64,000 bases of DNA from Nitrincola sp048264025 (lineage in GTDB: Bacteria > Pseudomonadota > Gammaproteobacteria > Pseudomonadales > Balneatricaceae). The DNA lies in NCBI RefSeq assembly GCF_048264025.1, contig NZ_JBLXDN010000005.1:116448-180447 (forward strand), written 5' to 3'. The position numbers were made by a program, and so were the translations under genes. Within the stretch, counting starts at the first letter, position 1, and the number at the start of each line of letters is the position of its first letter. The notes under the pieces were generated by a model that was not told the DNA's origin, searched no databases, and saw nothing but the letters and a program-made list of their open reading frames with translations. Of the stretch, positions 37,159 to 46,669 are shown piece after piece.

Positions 37159-38649
37159 ATGGAATCCCTGAATAACCTGATCTTCGGTTTCAGCATAGCG
37201 CTGGACCCTGTAAACCTGATGTATGTGTTTATCGGTGTATTTGCCGGCACAATTATTGGCATGCTGCCCGGATTAGGGCCTATCAGTGCGTTGGCGCTGA
37301 TGATCCCGATCACCTTTAATCTCAACCCTGCAACTGGCCTGATTTTGATGTCGGGAGTGTACTACGGCGCAATTTTTGGGGGGTCGACTTCATCAATACT
37401 GCTGAACGCCCCCGGGGTCGCCGGTACGGTGGCTACGTCATTTGACGGTTACCCCATGGCGCAAAAGGGTATGGCCGGCAAGGCTTTGGCCATTGCCGCT
37501 TATGCTTCCTTTATTGGTGGCACAGTATCCGTTATCGGATTAATGCTGGTTGCTCCATTGTTATCCAAAGTAGCGGTGAGCTTTGGTCCAGCTGAGTACT
37601 TTGCGCTGATGGTGTTGGGTTTGACTGCAGTGGTCAGTCTGTCAGATAAATCACTTTCCAAGGGGTTGATTGCCGCTATAGTCGGCATGATGATTTCAAT
37701 TGTCGGTATCGACTTACAGACGGGTACAGAGCGCTATACCTTCGACAGCTTGGAGTTGATTGAGGGTATCGATTTTCTGGTAGTGGCTTTGGGCGTGTTT
37801 GCCTTGGCCGAAGTCTTTTACATGCTGCTAAAAGGCGGTGGTAAAATTCAAAAGCGTAACGAAATCGGTTCGCTTAAACTGACTCGCGCTGAAGTGAAAG
37901 AGATCGCGGCGCCTATAGGTCGTAGTTCGTTGCTGGGCTTTTTTACCGGTGTATTACCCGGCGCTGGAGCCACTATTGGCTCATTTTTGGGCTATAGCAT
38001 GGAAAAGCGCATTGCTAAAGATGGGGATACTTTCGGTAAGGGTAATATCAAAGGGGTTGCTGCACCAGAGTCGGCCAATAATGCCGCCTGTGGTGGGTCC
38101 TTTGTACCCTTGCTGACTCTGGGGGTGCCTGGTTCAGGTACCACGGCGGTGCTGCTGGGTGCGTTGTTGGTTATGGGTGTCACACCAGGGCCGATGATGC
38201 TGGAGCAACGTCCGGATGTGTTTTGGGGCGTTATTGCCAGTATGTATATCGGTAATATCTTCCTGCTGGTGCTGAATCTGCCGCTGATTCCTTATATAGC
38301 GCGTATTCTCGATGCCCCTCGTCCGCTGTTGCTGTCACTCATACTGATTTTTTGTATGGTGGGGGTCTATGGTCTGAGCTTTAGTAGCTTTGATCTGATA
38401 CTGCTACTGCTGTTTGGTTTGATCGGGTTGGCGATGCGTTTGAATGGATTTCCGGCCGCGCCACTTATCCTGGGGCTCATTCTAGGTGCCTTGATGGAGG
38501 AGTCTATGCGACGTGCGCTGCAGATTTCCGGTGGTGAGTGGGGTGTCTTTATTGAAAAACCCATATCACTGGCCCTGTTGCTTATAGCCTTGTTATCACT
38601 GGGATTGCCTTTAGTTAAAAAAGCCATGTCAAAATTAAGGTCAAATTGA
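37159..38649 (+). CDS. tctA: TctA-type large membrane subunit
   Basis: The large permease subunit of the tripartite tricarboxylate transporter, with 496 residues and about 11-12 helices. Two family signatures are visible: FAGTIIGMLPGLGPISALALMIP near residue 30, and the repeat-like TGVLPGAGATIGSFLGYSMEKR near residue 265. PESANNAACGGSFVPLLTLGVPGSG is also characteristic. The ATG follows AAGG. An inverted repeat lies after the stop. Confidence 0.95.
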   Translation: MESLNNLIFGFSIALDPVNLMYVFIGVFAGTIIGMLPGLGPISALALMIPITFNLNPATGLILMSGVYYGAIFGGSTSSILLNAPGVAGTVATSFDGYPMAQKGMAGKALAIAAYASFIGGTVSVIGLMLVAPLLSKVAVSFGPAEYFALMVLGLTAVVSLSDKSLSKGLIAAIVGMMISIVGIDLQTGTERYTFDSLELIEGIDFLVVALGVFALAEVFYMLLKGGGKIQKRNEIGSLKLTRAEVKEIAAPIGRSSLLGFFTGVLPGAGATIGSFLGYSMEKRIAKDGDTFGKGNIKGVAAPESANNAACGGSFVPLLTLGVPGSGTTAVLLGALLVMGVTPGPMMLEQRPDVFWGVIASMYIGNIFLLVLNLPLIPYIARILDAPRPLLLSLILIFCMVGVYGLSFSSFDLILLLLFGLIGLAMRLNGFPAAPLILGLILGALMEESMRRALQISGGEWGVFIEKPISLALLLIALLSLGLPLVKKAMSKLRSN

Positions 38650-38668
38650 TTTCTTAGTTGGATTGCGT

Positions 38669-38704
38669 ATTTCCGGAAGGTTATAATGTCGGCCTTTCGG
38701 AAAT
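38669..38704 (+). terminator. Inverted repeat after tctA
   Basis: ATTTCCGGAAGG (38669-38680) pairs with CCTTTCGGAAAT (38693-38704), 12 bp with one G-T pair. There is no T-run, so termination here is only a possibility. Confidence 0.4.
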
Positions 38705-38722
38705 GCCAACCGCAGGATCATA

Positions 38723-39331
38723 ATGACCGCCCTTGATGAAATTCACCAATTCCTTCCCTGTGTAACCCCTGATCGCTGGATTGAAGCGGCTGTACAGCCC
38801 GATAATCTCTGGTTGTTGCTGACTGATCACGCGCACTGTGAAAAAAAAGCCGCATCAACCGCTATGACGCTGATGTTCCGTTATGTGGATCGCCCTGATC
38901 TGTTGAATAAGATGTCCAGGCTGGCACGCGAGGAGCTGATTCATTTTGAGCAGGTGCTGGCGATTATGCAGGAGCGGGGCATGGTGTATGACCATTTATC
39001 CCCCTCACGCTACGCAGCCGGTCTAAGAAAGCACGTCAGAACCTCTGAGCCAGGACGTTTGATTGATGTGTTAATCATTGGTGCCTTGATAGAAGCGCGT
39101 TCCTGCGAGCGCTTCGCTAAGCTGGCACCGTTTCTGGATGAGCAGTTGGCCAAGTTTTACCGTTCGCTGTTGAAGTCCGAATCACGCCATTATCAGGATT
39201 ATCTGCACCTGGCGCGTGACTATGCGGGTGAGCCGATAGACGAGCGCATCGCGTTTTTCTGTGAAGTTGAGCGGGAATTGATCGAAGCAGAGGATGAGGA
39301 GTTCCGCTTTCACAGCGGTACTCCAATTTAA
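38723..39331 (+). CDS. miaE: MiaE, tRNA ms2io6A hydroxylase
   Basis: A di-iron monooxygenase that hydroxylates the isopentenyl group of ms2i6A at position 37 of tRNAs. The 202-residue protein is a ferritin-like four-helix bundle. Iron ligands are seen in CEKKAAS, EELIHFEQV (ExxH), IEARSCERF and ESRHYQDY (ExxH). The last bases, including the stop, lie in the first copy of a 19-nt tandem duplication. Confidence 0.93.
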   Translation: MTALDEIHQFLPCVTPDRWIEAAVQPDNLWLLLTDHAHCEKKAASTAMTLMFRYVDRPDLLNKMSRLAREELIHFEQVLAIMQERGMVYDHLSPSRYAAGLRKHVRTSEPGRLIDVLIIGALIEARSCERFAKLAPFLDEQLAKFYRSLLKSESRHYQDYLHLARDYAGEPIDERIAFFCEVERELIEAEDEEFRFHSGTPI

Positions 39332-39349
39332 CAGCGGTACCCCAATTTA
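39312..39349 (+). repeat. 19-nt tandem duplication at the miaE stop
   Basis: ACAGCGGTACTCCAATTTA (39312-39330) is followed at once by the same sequence with one T-to-C change (39331-39349). The first copy encodes the last residues of MiaE. Confidence 0.85.
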
Positions 39350-39394
39350 GTCACAGGGATATAGTCACAGGCTAGTCATACGCAAGATACAGGA

Positions 39395-40120
39395 TCAGAT
39401 ATCAAAGGAAAGCAGGCGGGTGTCAGTGGCATCGGCCTTGATATACCAGCCTTTCTTATCCCAGTCACCGAGTACCATGCGTTCGGCCGTTCCGCTGCTG
39501 AGCTCCAGTTGATGAACTGCCGGGCGGTGGGTGTGGCCGTGGATCAGGCGGCTGACAGCGGCTTTTTCCATAGCCTGTTGCACCGTAGCGGGACTAACAT
39601 CCATGATCGCTTCAGCTTTTGTGGCGCCCTGTTTTTTGCTTTCCATCCGCAGTTGTTCGGCAATGGCGATACGTTCATCAACTGATTTATGTAAAAAAGC
39701 CTGTTGCCAGGCCGGATCTCTAACCTGCTGACGAAACGCCTGGTAAGCCGTGTCATCGGTGCAGAGTTGGTCACCATGCATCAGTAACGTCATTATGCCG
39801 TCAGGAAAGCGTAGCTTGAAGGCTTCCGGCAGTAGTTGTGTGCCCGCCAGCTTAAGCCATTGCTGACCCACCAGAAAGTCTCGGTTACCAGCCTGAAAAA
39901 ACAACTGCATACCGCGCTCACTCAGCCCGCGTAGTTGCCTGGCCAGTTGCTCGGCTCCTGGCAGGGCAGCGTCATCACCTATCCAGTATTCAAACAGATC
40001 ACCCAGCAGGTAAAGCTGCTGGCAATCGCGATCAAGGTTATCGAGGAAGCGACTTAGCCCGGCCGACAAATCGGGTCGGCCGGGTTGCAGGTGAAGATCG
40101 GAAATCAGTATCAACGACAT
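39395..40120 (-). CDS. lpxH: LpxH, UDP-2,3-diacylglucosamine diphosphatase
   Basis: Hydrolyses UDP-2,3-diacylglucosamine to lipid X in lipid A synthesis, at the inner-membrane surface. The 241-residue protein is a calcineurin-like phosphoesterase with ISDLHLQPGRPDL, YLLGDLFEYWIGDD, GNRDFLVG, LMHGDQLCTDD and IHGHTHRPA, in the order of the family's metal ligands. It lies 11 nt after ppiB and reads in the same direction, so it is probably in one operon with it. Confidence 0.96.
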   Translation of the reverse strand: MSLILISDLHLQPGRPDLSAGLSRFLDNLDRDCQQLYLLGDLFEYWIGDDAALPGAEQLARQLRGLSERGMQLFFQAGNRDFLVGQQWLKLAGTQLLPEAFKLRFPDGIMTLLMHGDQLCTDDTAYQAFRQQVRDPAWQQAFLHKSVDERIAIAEQLRMESKKQGATKAEAIMDVSPATVQQAMEKAAVSRLIHGHTHRPAVHQLELSSGTAERMVLGDWDKKGWYIKADATDTRLLSFDI

Positions 40121-40131
40121 AAGCAGTCTGA

Positions 40132-40641
40132 TTATTCAGCGTCTGAAGCGTCCACTATCTCAGCGGAGACAATGATAACGTCTTCAGCCGGTACATCCTG
40201 ATGGCCTGCGCGAGAAGTAGTCTTTACCTGTTTGATTTTATTGACAACATCCATACCCTCAGTAACTTTGCCAAACACCGCATAACCCCAGCCCTGTGAA
40301 GTTTTAGCTGTGTGGTTAAGGAAGCTGTTGTCTGACAGGTTGATAAAGAACTGTGCAGACGCTGAGTGAGGGTCCATGGTGCGGGCCATGGCGATTGTGC
40401 CAGTATCATTAGTCAGGCCGTTATCGGCTTCATTTTCGATGCTGTCTTTGGTGTCTTTTTGCAGCATACCTGGCTCAAAACCACCGCCCTGAACCATAAA
40501 GCCATCGATGACACGATGAAAAATGACGCCATCATAAAAACCATCTTTTACATAGGCTTCAAAATTAGCGGCTGTTTTAGGCGCTTTTTCATGATTCAGT
40601 TCAAGGGTGATGTCGCCGAGGTTGGTGTGCAAAATAATCAT
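40132..40641 (-). CDS. ppiB: PpiB, cytoplasmic cyclophilin-type peptidyl-prolyl isomerase
   Basis: Catalyses cis-trans isomerisation of proline bonds. It has 169 residues and no signal peptide, so it is the cytoplasmic type. Active-site blocks are FHRVIDGFMVQGG, MARTMDPHSASAQFFIN and GYAVFGKVTEGMDVV. It is divergent from glnS and upstream of lpxH, an order I recall from Pseudomonas. Confidence 0.95.
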   Translation of the reverse strand: MIILHTNLGDITLELNHEKAPKTAANFEAYVKDGFYDGVIFHRVIDGFMVQGGGFEPGMLQKDTKDSIENEADNGLTNDTGTIAMARTMDPHSASAQFFINLSDNSFLNHTAKTSQGWGYAVFGKVTEGMDVVNKIKQVKTTSRAGHQDVPAEDVIIVSAEIVDASDAE

Positions 40642-40849
40642 TAGTAAAATCCTGTTGTGCTGAGTAAAGTCGACATTATACGCAAGTCTGAGTTTGCTGC
40701 ATCTTAACTAAAACAATTTTCAGTCGTTTTAATGTTCAATCGGCTGCACTGGGCCGTGCTTTAGCAGCTGCAGTCAGTTTATAATAGTCGGTTAATGTCA
40801 GTGATAGCTGAACCGCTATCCGTTTCATCAGCCAGTATAAGTTGCCCCT

Positions 40850-42529
40850 ATGACCAAGCATGACAGCGTAAAGCCCACTAATTTTATTCATCAGATTATT
40901 GAACAGGATCTGCAGAACAACCTTAATGATGGCAAAGTCACCACCCGTTTTCCGCCAGAACCGAACGGTTATCTGCATATAGGTCACGCCAAATCCATCT
41001 GCCTGAACTTTGGTACAGCATTAAAGTTTGGCGGGGAGTGTAATCTGCGCTTTGATGACACTAACCCGGAGAAGGAAAGTCAGGAGTATATTGATTCGAT
41101 CATTGAAGATGTACGCTGGCTGGGTTTTGAGTGGGCCGGAAAAGTACGTTACACCTCGGATTACTTTCAGCAGTTGCATGACTGGGCGGTACACCTGATC
41201 AAAGCAGGCAAGGCTTATGTTGATCACCTGAACGCGGAACAGATGCGTGAGTACCGTGGTACTTTGACTGAACCCGGACGCAATAGCCCTTACCGGGACC
41301 GTAGTGTCGAAGAGAATCTGGCATTGTTTGCGCAGATGAAATCCGGTGAGTTACCTGAAGGAAGCTGTGCCTTGCGGGCTAAAATTGACATGGCGGCTGC
41401 CAATATCAATCTGCGTGATCCGGTGATCTACCGTATTCGTCATGCCCATCATCACCAGAGTGGTGATGCCTGGAAAATTTACCCTTCCTATGATTTTGCC
41501 CATGGACAGTCTGATGCGTTAGAAGGGGTGACACACTCCATTTGTACACTGGAGTTTGAAGATCATCGTCCGTTATATGACTGGTTGATCGCCAACCTTC
41601 CTGTGCCGGTGGTTCCTCGCCAGTATGAATTTGCTCGGCTAAATCTTAACTACACCATCACCAGCAAGCGCAAACTCAAGCAGTTGGTCGATGAGCAGCA
41701 TGTCAGTGGTTGGGATGATCCGCGTATGCCAACCATCTCAGGTTTACGTCGTCGAGGTTATACGCCTGTAGCCATACGTAATTTCTGCGATATGATTGGT
41801 GTTACCCGTTCCAATGGCGTAGTGGATATGGCGATGTTGGAATCGGCCATTCGTGACGATCTGGATGCCAACGCCCCGCGCGCCATGTGTGTGACCCAGC
41901 CGTTGAAAGTCACTATCACCAACTTCCCTGAAGGGGAAGAGGAGTGGTTTGAATTACCGGCACACCCGAAAGATGACACCATGGGCAGTCGTAAGGTGAG
42001 CTTTGGGCGTAATTTGCTCATCGAGCAGGAAGACTTTGAAGAGGTAGCTCCGCGTAAATGGAAGCGTCTGGCCGCAGGTGAGGCGGTGCGCTTGCGCGGT
42101 GCTTACGTGATACGTTGCGAGGAAGTAATTAAGGATGCTGCCGGGCAGATTATTGAGCTTAAATGCAGCTATGATCCAGCCACCCGAGGCGCTAATCCTG
42201 AGGGTTACAAAGCCAATGGCGTAATTCATTGGGTGAATGCGGATAACTCGGTGGCTTGTGAAGTACGTCTGTATGATCGCCTGTTTACAGAAGCCAATCC
42301 AGAAGCTGATAAAGAGGGGTCATTCTTAGATTGTATCAACCCTGAATCTCTGGTGGTCTTGACTGGTTGTCGTGCTGAACCTGGGCTGGCAACAGCGATA
42401 GCCGAAACCAATTTACAGTTTGAGCGCTTGGGCTATTTCTGCGTCGATAAAGCCTCAACAGCCGATCACTTGGTGTTCAATCGTACCGTCACCCTGCGTG
42501 ACTCTTGGGCGAAGATTCAGAAAGGCTGA
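40850..42529 (+). CDS. glnS: Glutaminyl-tRNA synthetase
   Basis: Charges tRNA-Gln with glutamine. It has 559 residues. The class I HIGH motif is PPEPNGYLHIGHAKS, the KMSKS-equivalent is ITSKRKLKQL, and QSGDAWKIYPSYDFAHGQSD contributes to the active site. The C-terminal anticodon-binding barrels are complete. TATAAT (40780-40785) lies 65 nt upstream as a possible -10. The stop overlaps the next ATG by 1 nt. Confidence 0.97.
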   Translation: MTKHDSVKPTNFIHQIIEQDLQNNLNDGKVTTRFPPEPNGYLHIGHAKSICLNFGTALKFGGECNLRFDDTNPEKESQEYIDSIIEDVRWLGFEWAGKVRYTSDYFQQLHDWAVHLIKAGKAYVDHLNAEQMREYRGTLTEPGRNSPYRDRSVEENLALFAQMKSGELPEGSCALRAKIDMAAANINLRDPVIYRIRHAHHHQSGDAWKIYPSYDFAHGQSDALEGVTHSICTLEFEDHRPLYDWLIANLPVPVVPRQYEFARLNLNYTITSKRKLKQLVDEQHVSGWDDPRMPTISGLRRRGYTPVAIRNFCDMIGVTRSNGVVDMAMLESAIRDDLDANAPRAMCVTQPLKVTITNFPEGEEEWFELPAHPKDDTMGSRKVSFGRNLLIEQEDFEEVAPRKWKRLAAGEAVRLRGAYVIRCEEVIKDAAGQIIELKCSYDPATRGANPEGYKANGVIHWVNADNSVACEVRLYDRLFTEANPEADKEGSFLDCINPESLVVLTGCRAEPGLATAIAETNLQFERLGYFCVDKASTADHLVFNRTVTLRDSWAKIQKG

Positions 42530-43521
42530 TGAGCTGGCGTCTGATTCTGTTTGCGGTTGTTCTGCTTGGCCTTATGGCGTGTACAGAACCGGCGATTAAG
42601 CCCGATACGATTGATTCTGGTGAGTCAGATGACGCGTTTGTTTCTGAGCCGGTTGAGGCAAGCGCTGAACCTGATCCTGATCCGTTCGAGGCTGTTGTTA
42701 GTCAGGCTTATCCTGAGCTGCCAGATCGTTTAACCATCGAGGCGCTGGCCGGGTTACCGGATGCTGTTAATGAAACCTCAGGTCTGGCTTACCGCAACGG
42801 ACATTTTTGGACTCATAACGACAGTGGTAATGATGCCATGTTGTTTGAGCTGAGTGTCTCAGGTAAGCAAATTAACCGTCGCGTACATCCGCTGGAGTCA
42901 GCGAATCACGATTGGGAAGCCTTGGCTCAGGATAATGACCACCTCTATATTGCTGATTGCGGCAATAACCTTGGTGATCGGATCTGGATCCAGATTTACA
43001 AGCTGGCCTGGGATGAACTGGATGCTGCTCGGGATCGTGGCGTGGTGGCTTCACAACGGCTTAATGTGCGTCTGGCCGATACTCAGCCAGAACGTAATGT
43101 TCATGCTCATAACAATGACTGTGAAGCGCTTACGGTGGTGGAAGATGAACTTTGGTTGTTTACCAAGAACTGGCAGAACAATAATACCCGTTTGTACCGT
43201 CTGAATAAGAATGCTGAGGCTCAGCAGGTTATCAGCCATGCCGAGTATCCAGTCCGAGGACTGGTCACCGGCGCAGATTATAATCCGCAAACACAGCAAC
43301 TGGCATTGATTGGCTATCGGCTGGGGTTTTTAAATTTATCCGCGTTTATTTGGCTGATACCTGTCGCCGATGGGCTGCCAGACTGGACTCAGGCCAGCTA
43401 CCATCAGATTCATCCGATGGGGCAGTGGGAGGCCATTTTTTGGCATGAGGGTAACCTTATCGTCACCCGTGAAACCAGCCTGTTGGGTCGGGCACAGCTC
43501 GGCATTATCCGACTGAATTAA
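42529..43521 (+). CDS. Lipoprotein of unknown function, beta-propeller-like
   Basis: A 330-residue predicted lipoprotein: the signal sequence ends in the lipobox GLMAC (Cys 19 of the mature numbering start), followed by an acidic linker. The body shows repeated blocks such as NETSGLAYRNGHFWTHNDSG, HDWEALAQDNDHLYIADCGNN and NNDCEALTVVEDELWLFTKNW, in the style of a beta-propeller of the phytase-like or SdiA-regulated type. I do not recognise a named member. The ATG at 42529 overlaps the glnS stop (TGATG); the frame opens further up inside glnS. Confidence 0.8.
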   Translation: MSWRLILFAVVLLGLMACTEPAIKPDTIDSGESDDAFVSEPVEASAEPDPDPFEAVVSQAYPELPDRLTIEALAGLPDAVNETSGLAYRNGHFWTHNDSGNDAMLFELSVSGKQINRRVHPLESANHDWEALAQDNDHLYIADCGNNLGDRIWIQIYKLAWDELDAARDRGVVASQRLNVRLADTQPERNVHAHNNDCEALTVVEDELWLFTKNWQNNNTRLYRLNKNAEAQQVISHAEYPVRGLVTGADYNPQTQQLALIGYRLGFLNLSAFIWLIPVADGLPDWTQASYHQIHPMGQWEAIFWHEGNLIVTRETSLLGRAQLGIIRLN

Positions 43522-43604
43522 CATTGGGTTAACCTTTACCCTATATAATCCGTGCTCTGACTGTGCTGCAGTCAGAAGCCATATCAAGATTAAGAGTGCA
43601 TAGC

Positions 43605-45002
43605 ATGTTACAGATATACAATACCCTGACGCGATCCAAAACACCCTTTGAACCACTGCAAGCCGGAAAAATCGGCATGTATGTGTGTGGTGTGACGGTT
43701 TACGATTATTGTCATATAGGACATGCACGGGTGATGGTATCATTTGATGTAATTACCCGTTATTTGCGCTGGTCTGGCTGGGAGGTTAACTATGTCCGCA
43801 ACATCACCGATGTGGATGACAAAATTATGCGTCGGGCCACTGAAAATGGTGAAACTGTTGAACATCTGACTCAGCGTATGATTGCGGCGATGCATGAAGA
43901 CGAGCAAGCCCTGTCGGTGCTACGCCCAGACCATGAACCGCGTGTTACCGCACACATGGACAATATTATTGCGTTTATCACTGATCTGATCGACAGGGGC
44001 TTTGCCTACCGGGCTGACAACGGTGATGTGTATTACCGTGTCGAGAAGTTTGAGGGTTATGGCAAGCTCAGTGGCCAACAGATTGAAGAGCTGCGTTCCG
44101 GTGCCCGGGTTGAAGTTGATGTGCTGAAAGAAAGCCCACTGGATTTTGTGCTGTGGAAGGCGGCCAAAGCTGGTGAGATCAGTTGGCCGTCCCCCTGGGG
44201 TGACGGGCGTCCGGGTTGGCATATTGAATGTTCAGCCATGTCGCGTTGCTGCATAGGTACCACCCTGGATATTCATGGCGGTGGGCCGGACTTGCCCTTT
44301 CCACACCATGAAAATGAGATAGCCCAGTCTGAAGCGGCCAATGAGTGCACTTATGCCAATTATTGGATGCATGCGGGTGCCGTCAGGGTCAACCAGGAAA
44401 AAATGTCCAAATCACTGAATAATTTTTTTACCATTCGTGATGTCTTGAAGGCCTATAACCCGGAAGTTGTGCGCTATTTTCTTACCAGCGCCCACTACCG
44501 CAGCTATATCGATTACTCGGAATCCAGCCTGACTGAGGCGCGCTCTGCCTTGGAGCGCTTTTATCAGGCGTTACAAGGCGTTGAGCTCGCCGCTGAACCA
44601 CAGGGCGTTAATCCAGCGTACCAGCAGCGTTTTTGTGAGGCGATGGATGATGATTTTAATACTCCGAAAGCGCTGGCGGTGTTATTCGAGCTGGTGAATG
44701 AACTGAATAGTGCCAAACGTGAGAAGTCTGCGTTACTACCACATCTGGCAGGGGAGCTTAAACGCCTTGCCGGCGTGCTGGGACTATTGCAGCAGAGCCC
44801 GGATCAGTTCCTCAAGGGTGAAGATAAAGCCGGTGAAATCAGTGCAGTTGAGATCGAAACCTTAATAGATGCACGTAAACAGGCCAGGGATGATAAAGAT
44901 TATGCTGGCGCTGACCGGATCAGGCAGCAGCTTTTGGATCAGGGCGTGGTATTGAAAGACAGTCGTGAAGGTACGACGTGGTATCGTGAAACGACATCTT
45001 GA
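43605..45002 (+). CDS. cysS: Cysteinyl-tRNA synthetase
   Basis: Charges tRNA-Cys with cysteine. It has 465 residues. The zinc-binding and HIGH region is MYVCGVTVYDYCHIGHAR, the second zinc ligand block is WHIECSAMS, then HENEIAQSEA, and the KMSKS loop is KMSKSLNNF. I chose the ATG at 43605 (MLQIYNTLTR) over the frame start at 43563. TATAAT at 43544-43549 may be its -10, but no good -35 is spaced correctly. Confidence 0.97.
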   Translation: MLQIYNTLTRSKTPFEPLQAGKIGMYVCGVTVYDYCHIGHARVMVSFDVITRYLRWSGWEVNYVRNITDVDDKIMRRATENGETVEHLTQRMIAAMHEDEQALSVLRPDHEPRVTAHMDNIIAFITDLIDRGFAYRADNGDVYYRVEKFEGYGKLSGQQIEELRSGARVEVDVLKESPLDFVLWKAAKAGEISWPSPWGDGRPGWHIECSAMSRCCIGTTLDIHGGGPDLPFPHHENEIAQSEAANECTYANYWMHAGAVRVNQEKMSKSLNNFFTIRDVLKAYNPEVVRYFLTSAHYRSYIDYSESSLTEARSALERFYQALQGVELAAEPQGVNPAYQQRFCEAMDDDFNTPKALAVLFELVNELNSAKREKSALLPHLAGELKRLAGVLGLLQQSPDQFLKGEDKAGEISAVEIETLIDARKQARDDKDYAGADRIRQQLLDQGVVLKDSREGTTWYRETTS

Positions 45003-45089
45003 CGTGTGAGTAGGGCAACTGCGCTTCTGGCTGCATCCCAGCCATGATCGGGTTTCGGTCAACCAGTTTTGAGTAGTTAGAGGGTTTTC

Positions 45090-46448
45090 ATGCACGAAGG
45101 AACGCAGTTTTCATCAGCTGAACAGCAGCTGGTTTATTTGCAGGCATTGATTGAGGCTGAGGATCACTCAGGGCTTAGTCGTGCCTTGGCGGATAAGGAA
45201 TCTGCCGATCTTGCTCGCTGGCTTGAATCCTTTCCAGCTAATCAGCGTCATCAGATCTGGCTGGCAGTACCGGATAGCCAGTTAGGTGAAGTCTTGGCTG
45301 AAGTGGCCGAGGATATTCGTACAGAGTATATGACCGATATGTCGGTGGCTGATGTCACCGAGATAGTCAAAGGGCTGGATGCGCAGGAAGTTGCCGAAGT
45401 ACTTGATGTGGTTGAAGACCATCTCAAGACGGAAGTGTATGAGTCACTGGACGAGATCATTCGTTCACAGGTTGAAGTGCTCCAGGCATACGACGAAGAT
45501 ACGGTTGGTCGCTACATGGACCCGGAAACCGTTAATGTAAAGCAGGGGGTCAGCCTGGAAGCCGTGCAGCGTTTTGTCCGGATTCATAAGCTGCTGGATG
45601 ATGAGTCACAAGAAATCATGGTGACTGACAAGGATAAGCGCCTGCTGGGCACGATTACCCTGATAGATTTGGTTAAACAGAATCAGGATTCGCTGGTAGA
45701 TGAGTTCATGTACAAGGCCTTCACCCTGAATGACAATATGAAGGTCAATGACGCTGCCTCGGTACTCAGGGCCAGAGAACTCTACTTTGCACCGGTAACC
45801 AATGCCGAGGGTGTCTTGGTCGGTCAGTTGAATATTGCTGATATTATTGAAATTACTCAGGATGATTCCGACATGACTTTAAAGCACATGTCCGGTGTCA
45901 GTGATGAGGAAGAGCTATTTTCTCCCATTCTTCAGAGTGCAAAAAGTCGTGGTATCTGGCTGGGTATTAACCTGGCTACAGCGTTTCTTGCCGCGGCCGT
46001 TATTGGTCAGTTTGAGGCTGTACTTGAACAGGTAGTCGCCTTGGCCGTGTTGATGCCAGTGGTCGCCAGTATGGGCGGAATTGCCGGAAGTCAGACGTTA
46101 ACGGTGGTCATACGCGGTATGGCGCTGGGGCAGATAGCCGGTAATAACAAGGTCTGGCTATTCAATAAAGAGTTATGGGTGGGGTTGACCAATGGGGTTA
46201 TCTGGGCACTGGTTGTTGGCCTGATCTCTCATCTCTGGTTTGGTGATCCAAAGATCTCTCTGGTAATTTCAATTGCGATACTAGTCAATATGACGCTTGC
46301 CAATCTGGCCGGTATTGCTATTCCTTTGATGTTGAAAAAACTGAAAATCGATCCGGCTCTGTCTGGCGCCGTGATTTTAACAACGGTCACTGATGTGGCT
46401 GGTTTTTTATCCTTCCTGGGGTTGGCGACACTGATTATTTTGCATTGA
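45090..46448 (+). CDS. mgtE: MgtE-type magnesium transporter
   Basis: A gated Mg2+ channel of the inner membrane, with 452 residues. In order: an N-terminal superhelical domain (to about residue 130), two CBS domains (VGRYMDPETVNV, DEFMYKAFTLNDNM), a connecting helix and five C-terminal membrane helices. The pore segment VLMPVVASMGGIAGSQTLTVVIRGMA is characteristic. Low Mg2+ opens the channel in studied members. It faces the small iron-linked genes that follow. Confidence 0.95.
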   Translation: MHEGTQFSSAEQQLVYLQALIEAEDHSGLSRALADKESADLARWLESFPANQRHQIWLAVPDSQLGEVLAEVAEDIRTEYMTDMSVADVTEIVKGLDAQEVAEVLDVVEDHLKTEVYESLDEIIRSQVEVLQAYDEDTVGRYMDPETVNVKQGVSLEAVQRFVRIHKLLDDESQEIMVTDKDKRLLGTITLIDLVKQNQDSLVDEFMYKAFTLNDNMKVNDAASVLRARELYFAPVTNAEGVLVGQLNIADIIEITQDDSDMTLKHMSGVSDEEELFSPILQSAKSRGIWLGINLATAFLAAAVIGQFEAVLEQVVALAVLMPVVASMGGIAGSQTLTVVIRGMALGQIAGNNKVWLFNKELWVGLTNGVIWALVVGLISHLWFGDPKISLVISIAILVNMTLANLAGIAIPLMLKKLKIDPALSGAVILTTVTDVAGFLSFLGLATLIILH

Positions 46449-46488
46449 GCTAACTTTGCATTGATCTATCCGGCTTACGTATAGTCTA

Positions 46489-46650
46489 TTAAATCAGCCA
46501 CAACACGGTTGAGCCTAGCAGTACAATACCGGATAAACCTGCCCAGATTATCAGTGTATGTTGTCTTTGGTGCAGCAATTCGGTCAAACGAGTTTCCGCA
46601 GTCAGGTCATTATCTGTGGTGCCTTGAGACCAGCGTTGTTGAGTTTTCAT
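46489..46650 (-). CDS. 53-residue single-helix membrane protein
   Basis: A short frame starting ATG at 46650 (MKTQQRWSQGTTDNDL) with AAGGA close upstream. It has a hydrophilic N-terminal half and one C-terminal membrane helix (HTLIIWAGLSGIVLLGSTVL). It begins 19 nt after the end of the sigma-factor-like gene and reads the same way, so it is likely co-transcribed from the same Fur-box-bearing promoter. It could be an anti-sigma-like partner, but no FecR-type motif is visible. Function unknown. Confidence 0.55.
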   Translation of the reverse strand: MKTQQRWSQGTTDNDLTAETRLTELLHQRQHTLIIWAGLSGIVLLGSTVLWLI

Positions 46651-46669
46651 GAGTCCTTATCCTCTCTGA

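Noticed and set aside
40780..40785. glnS promoter at TATAAT
   Set aside because: No acceptable -35 at 16-18 nt, so it is not listed as a feature.
41640..41670. GlnS KMSKS motif with Thr in place of Met
   Set aside because: ITSKRKL is, as far as I recall, ordinary for this enzyme in Pseudomonas-like bacteria.
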